DNA from: UBA8437 sp003445035
GTDB lineage: Bacteria > Planctomycetota > Planctomycetia > Planctomycetales > Planctomycetaceae
NCBI GenBank assembly: GCA_937901285.1
Contig: CALCHI010000368.1
Location: 1-6,062, forward strand
Length of the DNA: 6,062 nucleotides
Direction: 5' to 3'
The number at the start of each line of letters is the position of its first letter. Positions within the stretch are counted from its first letter, which is position 1. Both the position numbers and the translations under genes were made by a program. This document shows, one piece after another, positions 1 through 5,652 of this stretch. A model generated the notes under the pieces. The model ran no database searches. It saw only the letters and a list, made by a program, of their open reading frames with translations, and had not been told where the DNA came from.

Positions 1-577
1 GCTGGTACTGGTCCCACGAGTGGGTCAGCGATTCGAGAAAGCGGGGGATGTTGGGGGCCGCCAGGTAGACCCGGGCCGCGACCGACGAGCGGGGAAAGAA
101 GGTCGTGATGAAATCCAGCGAGAACTCGGTGCCGGTGTGCCCGACCATCACCGCGTTGGCGTAGGTCCCGCTGATCATCTCGTCCTCCAGCCGCAGGTCG
201 TCGTAGAGTTCCTGCGGCGTCGGCTGGGTCGGCGGGGTGAGTTGATCGAGCGGTTGCGGGGCAGGAGGAACGGGGCCAAACCGTGTCTCGTAGTTGCCCA
301 GGTTCTCGCGGACCGCGGCGATCATCCGCGGCACCACCGGAGGTGGCAGCACGATACGGGCCGCCACGCGGTGAGGCCGCGTCATCCGCAACAGGAAATC
401 CAGGATGAACTCGTGGTGCCCGTTGAGCACCACGGCACCGGTACTGAAGACACCCTGCGCCACGTGGTCGGGGACCCGTGCGCTGAGTTGCTGGTGCTGG
501 ACTTCCTGGCTCTGGGGAACGTCGTCCCGCTCACCGGGATCAGCACCCTCAGCGCCCGGGACCGACTCGTCGCTCAT
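1..577 (-). CDS. Tandem DUF3467-like protein, 3'-truncated by window edge
   Basis: Reading the minus strand from the ATG at 577-575 gives 192 uninterrupted codons to the window edge, so the C-terminus is missing. Two similar units are visible. Unit 1 covers about residues 31-101, with motif HEFILDFLLR at 55-64 and VAARI at 71-75. Unit 2 covers about 127-192, with TEFSLDFITT at 150-159 and VAARV at 166-170. The distance from EF to VAAR is 15 residues in both, and both continue into a helix-like segment (VRENLGNYETRFG in unit 1). A Pro-rich linker at about 102-126 separates them. This layout matches DUF3467, usually a single-domain protein of about 100 residues with no known function. No signal peptide or membrane segment is seen. 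The gene starts 53 bases after the stop of the single-domain DUF3467 gene on the same strand, so the two are probably cotranscribed. The Shine-Dalgarno sequence is weak; a GTG two codons upstream is an alternative start. Confidence 0.75.
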   Translation of the reverse strand, partial: MSDESVPGAEGADPGERDDVPQSQEVQHQQLSARVPDHVAQGVFSTGAVVLNGHHEFILDFLLRMTRPHRVAARIVLPPPVVPRMIAAVRENLGNYETRFGPVPPAPQPLDQLTPPTQPTPQELYDDLRLEDEMISGTYANAVMVGHTGTEFSLDFITTFFPRSSVAARVYLAAPNIPRFLESLTHSWDQYQ

Positions 578-606
578 CGTCACCCCGTCTGACCGTTCGA
601 CCACGT

Positions 607-616
607 TTCGGCCGAA
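607..616. repeat. 10-bp perfect palindrome between the two DUF3467 genes
   Basis: TTCGGCCGAA is a perfect 10-bp dyad in the 53-base gap between the two minus-strand DUF3467 genes, about 30 bases before the second start codon. There is no U-tract, so it does not look like an intrinsic terminator. It could be a small operator or simply a chance result of GC-rich sequence. No function is assigned. Confidence 0.3.
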
Positions 617-630
617 GACGCCCCGGTGGC

Positions 631-1047
631 TCAGCCCTGCGGCCGCAACCGACGATTGACGTCTGTCTCGACCACTCCAAAGGCCTGCTCGTGTCGCTGC
701 AACGTCTGCGAAAGCAGCCCCAGCATTCTCTTGGCCGTGATGTGGTTCATGATGATCCGCTGCGTCACCGGCACGGTGATGTCACCGTTGGCAAACGGCG
801 TGGGGTTGAGCCCCAGGTCGAGGATCAACTCCTCGGGTGTGCTCTGGACACGACAGAAATTCGAGTAGGCGGCCTCGACACCCGAGTCATCAACCGTGAT
901 CCGCTGACGGATCTGTCCCGGCTGCGGGGCGGCAGCTTCACCGGCACCAGAATCTTCGGCCGGAGTCTCTTCTACAGTTTCAGGCGTTTCGGCGGCGTCC
1001 GCGGCTTCGTCGGCCGCGGCATCCGCATCGGTCTTCTTCTTGGCCAC
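631..1047 (-). CDS. DUF3467 domain protein with acidic Ala/Glu-rich N-terminal tail
   Basis: This is a 138-residue soluble protein. Residues 1-45 form a low-complexity tail that starts with a Lys cluster (MAKKK) and then becomes rich in Ala, Glu and Asp, so it is probably disordered. Residues about 48-124 form the DUF3467 domain: YSNFCRVQSTPEELILDL (61-78), then a strand ITVPVTQRIIM (90-100), then a helix ending in HEQAFG (119-124). The family is widespread in bacteria and has no known biochemical role. The start is GTG at 1047-1045, supported by a strong GAGAGGGAG ribosome-binding site six bases upstream. A candidate promoter lies at 1135-1163. The downstream gene encodes two more copies of the same domain, which suggests domain duplication and perhaps a hetero-oligomer; this is inferred. 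No signal peptide, metal ligands or catalytic motif is visible. Confidence 0.85.
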   Translation of the reverse strand: MAKKKTDADAAADEAADAAETPETVEETPAEDSGAGEAAAPQPGQIRQRITVDDSGVEAAYSNFCRVQSTPEELILDLGLNPTPFANGDITVPVTQRIIMNHITAKRMLGLLSQTLQRHEQAFGVVETDVNRRLRPQG

Positions 1048-1053
1048 TGCTTT

Positions 1054-1062
1054 CTCCCTCTC
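1054..1062 (-). promoter_or_regulatory. Strong Shine-Dalgarno site for the GTG-started DUF3467 gene
   Basis: On the minus strand the bases before the start read GAGAGGGAG, then six bases, then GTG. The GGAG core and its spacing are close to ideal and fix the start at 1047. It is the only clear ribosome-binding site in the window; the other gene starts have weak or no Shine-Dalgarno sequence. Confidence 0.7.
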
Positions 1063-1134
1063 TGCGTGTCTTCCACCGCGGCCATTTGCCCCGGCGGCTT
1101 CTCCACGGTCACCTCGCCGGAGCCGCGTCGACCA

Positions 1135-1163
1135 ACACTACTCAGCACACAGGGGAGAATCAA
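1135..1163 (-). promoter_or_regulatory. Candidate sigma70-type promoter for the DUF3467 pair
   Basis: The minus strand shows TTGATT (1163-1158), a 17-base spacer and TAGTGT (1140-1135). The -35 matches four of six consensus positions. The -10 matches three, including the important first T, second A and last T. Transcription would start near 1128, giving a leader of about 80 bases before the GTG start. Recognised by eye only; chance matches of this quality are common. Confidence 0.33.
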
Positions 1164-1223
1164 CACCTGTCTCATCGTCCACGGAAGCCGCTGACCGGGA
1201 TTTCTCCAACCCGCTCTTCCATC

Positions 1224-1252
1224 TTGGCCACCCACCCGACACAGCCTAAGAT
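1224..1252 (+). promoter_or_regulatory. Candidate sigma70-type promoter for the secA-like gene
   Basis: The plus strand shows TTGGCC (1224-1229), a 17-base spacer and TAAGAT (1247-1252), with four of six consensus matches in each element. The start of transcription would fall near 1259, leaving a leader of about 30 bases before the ATG at 1291. It lies back to back with the minus-strand candidate at 1135-1163, so the 243-base spacer may hold divergent promoters. Pattern match only. Confidence 0.35.
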
Positions 1253-1290
1253 ACTCCCGCTCACCTCTCACCTCGTCGGTTTCCCACCCC

Positions 1291-3219
1291 ATGCAAGCAC
1301 TCTCACCTCTCCAGTGGTGGTCGCAGGTCCGCCTGGTCCGCTGGCGGCAACTGGCCAACCGGATCGACGCCCGCTCCGGCGAATGGGAACGGCTCGACGA
1401 CGAGGAAATCAAGCGGTACAGCCGTGAGCTGGGGTGGAAGGCCAAGAGCGGAGTCGCGTTGAAGAAGCTGTTACCGGATGCGTTCGGACTGGCTCGCGAG
1501 GCGGCACGCCGCACGACCGGGATGACCCCGTTCGTGGTCCAGTTGATGGGCGGGATGGCGATGTTCGAGGGGGGGATTGCCGAGATGCAGACCGGCGAGG
1601 GCAAGACGCTGACGGCGGTGCTGCCGACTTACCTGCGGGCACTGACCGGCCAGGGCTGCCACATCGTCACCGTCAACGACTACCTGGCCGGCCGTGACGC
1701 CGAGGAGATGGGACCGATCTACCGGTCACTGGGACTGACGGTCGGCTGCATTCAGACACCGATGGAGGCCGACGAGCGACGAGCGTCCTACGCGTGTGAC
1801 GTGACGTATGGCACCGCCAAGGAGATGGGTTTCGACTTTCTCCGGGACCAGTTGCGACAGGGCGTCGCCCGCGGAGCGATCGATCGCCACGGACTGCTGG
1901 AAACCGAACCCGGTACCACTCCCTCCGAATCCCCCGCCCAGCGGGGGCACCACTTCGCGCTGATCGACGAGGCCGACAGCGTGCTGATCGACGAGGCCCG
2001 CACGCCACTGATCATCGGGATGACCCAGCCCAACGATCCCGGCAGTGTCAGCCTGTTCCGCTGGTGCTACCGCACTTCGACACGCCTCCAACCCGATGTC
2101 GACTTCGTTTACGAACCGCACCGCCGCACCGCCTACCTGACCGACGCCGGCTGCCGGCGGATCGTCCTGACCAGCAAGCCCTCGTTGATCAGTTCGATCG
2201 ACAGCGAACGCATCTACCGGCACATCGAGCAGGCCCTGACCGCCCGGCTGGCCTACCAGAAGGACCGCGACTACGTGATCGTTGACGAGGAGGTGGTGAT
2301 CGTCGACGAGTCGACCGGACGGATCATGGACGGCCGAAAATGGCAGGACGGGCTGCACCAGTCGATCGAGTCGAAGGAGCAGGTTCCGATCACAGCGACG
2401 TCCGGCGAAGCGGCACGGGTGACAATCCAGAGTTTCTTCCGCCGGTACTCGCACCTGGCGGGCATGAGCGGCACGGCGGTGCTGGCGGCCGCGGAGCTGA
2501 AGAAGATCTACGGGATGAGCGTCGCGGCGATTCCCACGCACCGACCCTGCATCCGTGTCGGGCTCTCACCACGCATCTACCGGACCGCCGACGACAAGCG
2601 CGACGCGGTGGTCGACCAGATTGCCGAACTGGTCTCAAACGACCGGGCGGTGCTGGTGGGCACGCCGTCAGTCGAGGCCTCCGAGCAACTCGGAGCGAGG
2701 CTCAAGACGCTGGGCATCCGCCACCAGATCCTCAACGCGACCAGGCACGAACGCGAGGCCGACGTGGTGGCCGAGGCGGGGCAAAGCGGATGGGTGACGG
2801 TGGCCACCAACATGGCCGGCCGCGGAACCGACATCAAGCTGACAGACGAACTGACCGAGGCGGGTGGCCTGCACGTGATCGCCACCGAAATGCACAGTTC
2901 CGGACGCATCGACCGCCAACTGGTCGGACGAGCCGCCCGGCAGGGCGACCCGGGCAGCTTCCAGTTCTTCCTCTCGCTGGACGACGAACTGCTCCGCTGC
3001 CGTGAAGAGACGCTGCTGGAACAACTCCGAGAACAGGCCCGCTCCGGAGACAGTGGCGGACTGGCCCTCAGCTGGCTGAAGTTCTTCCACAGCACACAGA
3101 AAATGCTCGAACGCCAGCACCGCAAACAACGTCGCGAACTGCTCAAGCACGAAAAACAGCGCAACGACACCTACAAGCGGATGGGGCTGGACCCCTGCCT
3201 GGAACTGACCGAGAGCTAG
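1291..3219 (+). CDS. Short SecA-like preprotein translocase ATPase lacking the C-terminal domains
   Basis: This is a 642-residue relative of SecA, the ATPase that pushes preproteins through SecYEG; housekeeping SecA is usually 800-950 residues. Visible parts: Walker A MQTGEGKT (99-106); TVNDYLAGRDAE (127-138); a DEAD box (226-229) leading into VLIDEARTPLII (231-242); the preprotein-crosslinking region to about 335; VDESTGRIMDGRKWQDGLHQ (338-356 region); AGMSGTA (390-396); NBD2 with LVGTPSVEASE (455-465), ATNMAGRGTDIKL (505-517) and IDRQLVGRAARQGDPGS (540-556). The helical scaffold begins (TQKMLERQH, 602-610) and the protein ends at 642. The helical wing, two-helix finger and zinc tail are absent. 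The nucleotide-hydrolysis motifs look intact, so an active ATPase is likely. Oddities: about 20 extra residues before the DEAD box, no variable loop after GTDIKL, and GRAAR replacing the usual GRxGR. The ATG has no clear Shine-Dalgarno sequence. It is probably an accessory paralogue and not the essential SecA. Confidence 0.88.
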   Translation: MQALSPLQWWSQVRLVRWRQLANRIDARSGEWERLDDEEIKRYSRELGWKAKSGVALKKLLPDAFGLAREAARRTTGMTPFVVQLMGGMAMFEGGIAEMQTGEGKTLTAVLPTYLRALTGQGCHIVTVNDYLAGRDAEEMGPIYRSLGLTVGCIQTPMEADERRASYACDVTYGTAKEMGFDFLRDQLRQGVARGAIDRHGLLETEPGTTPSESPAQRGHHFALIDEADSVLIDEARTPLIIGMTQPNDPGSVSLFRWCYRTSTRLQPDVDFVYEPHRRTAYLTDAGCRRIVLTSKPSLISSIDSERIYRHIEQALTARLAYQKDRDYVIVDEEVVIVDESTGRIMDGRKWQDGLHQSIESKEQVPITATSGEAARVTIQSFFRRYSHLAGMSGTAVLAAAELKKIYGMSVAAIPTHRPCIRVGLSPRIYRTADDKRDAVVDQIAELVSNDRAVLVGTPSVEASEQLGARLKTLGIRHQILNATRHEREADVVAEAGQSGWVTVATNMAGRGTDIKLTDELTEAGGLHVIATEMHSSGRIDRQLVGRAARQGDPGSFQFFLSLDDELLRCREETLLEQLREQARSGDSGGLALSWLKFFHSTQKMLERQHRKQRRELLKHEKQRNDTYKRMGLDPCLELTES

Positions 3220-3224
3220 CCGGA

Positions 3225-3241
3225 CGCCGACGAACGCGGCG
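3225..3241. other. Small hairpin in the convergent secA/adaptor gap
   Basis: CGCCG (3225-3229) and CGGCG (3237-3241) can pair around a seven-base loop in the 30-base gap between two converging genes. The stem is short and no T-run follows on either strand, so it is at best a weak bidirectional terminator. The position between convergent stops is its main support. Confidence 0.22.
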
Positions 3242-3249
3242 AAACCCGA

Positions 3250-5295
3250 CTACAGCCAGAGTCTCTTGCGGATGAACTCGACCACGTCGCCAAAGAGCAC
3301 ATAGAACAGGCTGCGTTGGCCGCAGTGGACCTTGGCGTTCACCTCGGCCCCGATCCGGTATTCGGGCAATGCCTCACCGGTCGGCTCGACGTGCAGTTCG
3401 ATCACGCTGCCGCCGGCCGGCGACGCGTCGGCCCGGGTCGACATCCGCGTCAACCGGCCCTGGTAAGTCCTCTCCGATGCCGTGGCGAGAACGAACTCGA
3501 CCGGAACAGCTTCGTAGTCCTTGGCCCCGTCGGCGCGGCGTTCCAGCTGGTGCCTGCGAATGTGACCCACGCGGTGTTCCTCGACCTGCAGTTCGAGACG
3601 CCACTTCGCGTCGTTCCGGTCCTCCATCACTTCCAGCAACTTCTCGCCCCGGTTGACCGGACGGTTCAACAGCTTCTGCCCGACCTGGAACGTTGCCACC
3701 TTTCCGGCCCGGACGGCCCGGACCGTCAGTTCGGCTCTTTGCTTGTCGAGAATTCCAAAGCGCTGGACCAACCCCTTCTGCTGGATCTCCGCCTCCTGGA
3801 CTCGCCCCGAGAGCTCGATCATGTCCGGTTCGTTGCCCGCCTCGACCGCCCGGTCGTACTGGGCCCTGAGAGTCGAGAGCAACTCGCGGTTGTTTTCCTG
3901 CTCGCTGATGACCGTTTCAACCTGGGAGTCCAGTTCCAGGTTCTGCAGCACGACCAGCACCTCGCCCGCCTCGACCTCCTGGCCTCCTTTGACCTCCACG
4001 GCAATCACCTTGCCGTTGTTGGGCGCGAAGATGTCCTGCTGGACAACCGGCATCAGTTGCCCGATCGCCTCGACCCGGTAGTCCCACGGCACCAGGGCCA
4101 GCACCAGCCCCGCCACGACGATGGCCCCGACCACCAGCCCCGCCTTCAACCGGTTGCGACCCTCAAGCCACGCCAGTGAGCGACCGAGGAATCTCCAGAG
4201 TTTCATGCCGAACAGGCGTTCGTGGCGCATCGAGTTGCTCAGCGAACTCGCCACGTGATCCTTGACCAACTCCAGCCGCTCGGGCAAACCCTCTTTCACC
4301 CGGCTCTCGGCCACCTGCTCGACCACCAACCCGCCAACCACCCGCTTGGGACGTTCGATCTCACGCGGCCCTCGAGCGTCCTCGGCCAAGTCGAACAACG
4401 GGTCGGACTCGAACAACGGCACGATCTGCACCATCCGAGACCCGCTCTCCTGGATGTACTCGGCCAGTGGCTGCTCGATCTGGGGCGGAAGTTCGTCCAG
4501 CTTGCCGGTGTAGATCAGCGGTTCGCGAGTCGCCAGCACCTGTCCGGTCAACTTCCTCATCGAACGAACCAGGTTCGCCTTCTGATTGACGGTCGTCTGG
4601 CCACTGATCGCGAGGATATCGGTCCGTGGGCCCACCCGCACCGCGACACTCAGCCGGTCACACCCCAACAGCAGCCGGGCATCGTTGGCACACGTCGAGG
4701 CCACCTCCTGGGGATTCAGGCTGCGATGCAGTTCCAGCACGAAGTGCTCGAATGACTCCGAGAACTTTGATCGCTCGATACCACCGTCATCCGATTCGGT
4801 CTGCCGTTCGAGATGCCGGCAGGCGTGGCCGCACATCTGTTCGACGAACTGCAGGAAACCCGGGCGAGCCTGGGCCGGCGTTTCCTTCCGCTGAAAGATC
4901 TCGACCACCCCGACGCACTCCTGCTCACGCTGCAGCGCGCCCAGGATGATCAGGTCGTCGGTCGGCAATTCGTAATCGCTGTCGTCATCGGGGCTGTGAG
5001 TGCACGCCTGGCCGTTCTGCAACACGTCCTGGAGCAACCGCTGATTCAATCGCAACGCGTTGGGATTGTCGTGGAAACCGGTCACATCCAACTGGTGATC
5101 GGCCATCAGCTGCATTTGCCGAGTGCCGTTCTGGAGCCAGACCGCACCGGCCCGACCGCCAATCGCACCGACGACCCGCTGCAGAAACAGCCGGAAGTAC
5201 TCATCCGAGGTCATCCGCTGCTGTGACATCTCCTCGATTTCACGGGCGAGCTGGATGATCCGCTGTCGGACTTCGTCAACGTTGCCTTCGGACAT
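3250..5295 (-). CDS. GAF-GAF-TM-HlyD fusion: sensor-linked periplasmic adaptor
   Basis: The 681-residue product has two halves. The cytoplasmic half carries two GAF-type ligand-binding regions: about 29-163, and about 180-352 with LLLGCDRLSVAVRVG (208-222). One membrane helix follows at about 385-404 (GLVVGAIVVAGLVLALVPW), with basic residues just before it, so the N-terminus should be inside. The periplasmic half is a HlyD/membrane-fusion adaptor: first lipoyl half-motif at about 418-452 (DIFAPNNGKV, then GGQEVEAGEVLVVLQN), a short coiled-coil hairpin at about 455-525, second half-motif with NRPVNRGEKLLEVMED (544-559), then a beta-barrel region to about 660 and a hydrophobic-basic tail (SLFYVLFGDVVEFIRKR). 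Such adaptors bridge an inner-membrane exporter to a TolC-like channel. The ATG at 5295 is chosen; a TTG at 5355 would add 20 residues of unconvincing sequence. There is no clear Shine-Dalgarno site. The divergent neighbour encodes a TolC-like protein and the convergent one a SecA-like motor. No pump is fused to or encoded beside it. Confidence 0.85.
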   Translation of the reverse strand: MSEGNVDEVRQRIIQLAREIEEMSQQRMTSDEYFRLFLQRVVGAIGGRAGAVWLQNGTRQMQLMADHQLDVTGFHDNPNALRLNQRLLQDVLQNGQACTHSPDDDSDYELPTDDLIILGALQREQECVGVVEIFQRKETPAQARPGFLQFVEQMCGHACRHLERQTESDDGGIERSKFSESFEHFVLELHRSLNPQEVASTCANDARLLLGCDRLSVAVRVGPRTDILAISGQTTVNQKANLVRSMRKLTGQVLATREPLIYTGKLDELPPQIEQPLAEYIQESGSRMVQIVPLFESDPLFDLAEDARGPREIERPKRVVGGLVVEQVAESRVKEGLPERLELVKDHVASSLSNSMRHERLFGMKLWRFLGRSLAWLEGRNRLKAGLVVGAIVVAGLVLALVPWDYRVEAIGQLMPVVQQDIFAPNNGKVIAVEVKGGQEVEAGEVLVVLQNLELDSQVETVISEQENNRELLSTLRAQYDRAVEAGNEPDMIELSGRVQEAEIQQKGLVQRFGILDKQRAELTVRAVRAGKVATFQVGQKLLNRPVNRGEKLLEVMEDRNDAKWRLELQVEEHRVGHIRRHQLERRADGAKDYEAVPVEFVLATASERTYQGRLTRMSTRADASPAGGSVIELHVEPTGEALPEYRIGAEVNAKVHCGQRSLFYVLFGDVVEFIRKRLWL

Positions 5296-5361
5296 CGGGT
5301 CAAAAACGCTGCGAAAAAAGGCAAATGGGGCGGACGGCAGGTTCGGGGCTCCCAAACAGCA

Positions 5362-5380
5362 CTCCGACGGCGAATCGGAG
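5362..5380. repeat. Inverted repeat in the adaptor gene leader
   Basis: CTCCGA (5362-5367) and TCGGAG (5375-5380) form a six-base stem with a seven-base loop, 67 bases upstream of the adaptor ATG. It could be a structured 5' leader or an operator half-site pair. The pairing is certain on paper; the function is not. Confidence 0.35.
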
Positions 5381-5418
5381 GACCCGTACCCTGCTCTACG
5401 GCGCGTATTCTAGTGCCA

Positions 5419-5434
5419 TCCCCCGACTTGGGGA
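5419..5434. repeat. Short GC hairpin in the divergent spacer
   Basis: TCCCC (5419-5423) pairs with GGGGA (5430-5434) around a six-base loop. No T-run follows, so it is not a clear terminator. No role is assigned. Confidence 0.2.
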
Positions 5435-5506
5435 AAGACCGCTGTCGGTGTCGATCAGACCGCACACGGTGTCAGACGAGAGAATCCTGTCAAGCTGTGC
5501 CGGTTA

Positions 5507-5529
5507 TAACGCCGATAACGACTGTAACG
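5507..5529 (+). repeat. Three TAACG motifs at exact 9-base spacing
   Basis: TAACG occurs at 5507, 5516 and 5525, each followed by four variable bases, giving an exact nine-base period. The first copy overlaps the palindrome GTTATAAC. Phased direct repeats in a divergent promoter region are typical of regulator-binding sites, but no known regulator is recognised here and a chance origin is possible. Confidence 0.35.
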
Positions 5530-5600
5530 ATTCTACCGAAAATCCGGGGGAGGGGTCTCGACTCGCAGACCGCTCCATTCCGGCGTTCGCCCGTGATGCG

Positions 5601-5640
5601 CCACAACCGAAACCACAACCGAAACCACAACCGAAACCAC
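5601..5640 (+). repeat. 12-bp tandem repeat, 3.3 copies
   Basis: The unit CCACAACCGAAA occurs three times without mismatch (5601-5612, 5613-5624, 5625-5636), followed by a partial CCAC. It ends 12 bases before the ATG at 5653. The unit is a multiple of three and is in frame with an upstream ATG at 5596. If translated from there it would encode a His-Asn-Arg-Asn tetrapeptide repeat ahead of the lipoprotein signal. It is therefore either a leader element or an N-terminal extension, and is prone to slippage. Confidence 0.9.
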
Positions 5641-5652
5641 CACTCTCCACAC

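Larger units (their letters stand above)
5296..5652. other. 357-base divergent spacer between adaptor and TolC-like genes
   Basis: This spacer must hold promoters for both flanking genes but shows no convincing -35/-10 pair. It contains two small inverted repeats (5362-5380 and 5419-5434), an AT-rich palindrome GTTATAAC (5503-5510) that resembles a -10 element on both strands, a phased TAACG series (5507-5529) and a 12-bp tandem repeat (5601-5640). A perfect TTGACA lies on the minus strand (5493-5488) but has no matching -10 at 16-18 bases. No convincing separate gene is seen; the only possible coding sequence is an optional N-terminal extension of the TolC-like gene from 5596. Confidence 0.6.

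Noticed and set aside
20..592. Plus-strand open frame of 190 codons at the left edge
   Set aside because: The minus strand here encodes the two DUF3467-like units with matching internal spacing. The plus frame has no recognisable feature.
972..1604. Minus-strand open frame of 210 codons spanning the divergent spacer and the secA start
   Set aside because: It overlaps both the DUF3467 gene start, which has a strong ribosome-binding site, and the secA N-terminus, and has no domain-like segment.
1726..2541. Minus-strand open frame of 271 codons opposite the SecA-like gene
   Set aside because: The plus strand encodes conserved SecA motifs across this whole stretch. The antisense frame shows no family signature.
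3220..3249. Detached C-terminal part of SecA after a frameshift
   Set aside because: Only 30 bases separate the stop from the end of the convergent adaptor gene, and no scaffold or finger-like sequence is found in other frames.
3316..4179. Plus-strand open frame of 287 codons opposite the adaptor gene
   Set aside because: It is antisense to a gene with clear HlyD motifs, has no recognisable domain, and is rich in Arg, His, Pro and Leu as expected from reading GC-rich codons on the opposite strand.
5465..5493. Minus-strand promoter built on a perfect TTGACA (5493-5488)
   Set aside because: At 16-18 bases downstream the hexamers (caccgt, accgtg, ccgtgt) do not resemble a -10 element.
5601..5640. 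CRISPR-like or iteron-like array
   Set aside because: The 12-bp units abut with no spacers, there are only 3.3 copies, and no cas or replication genes are present.
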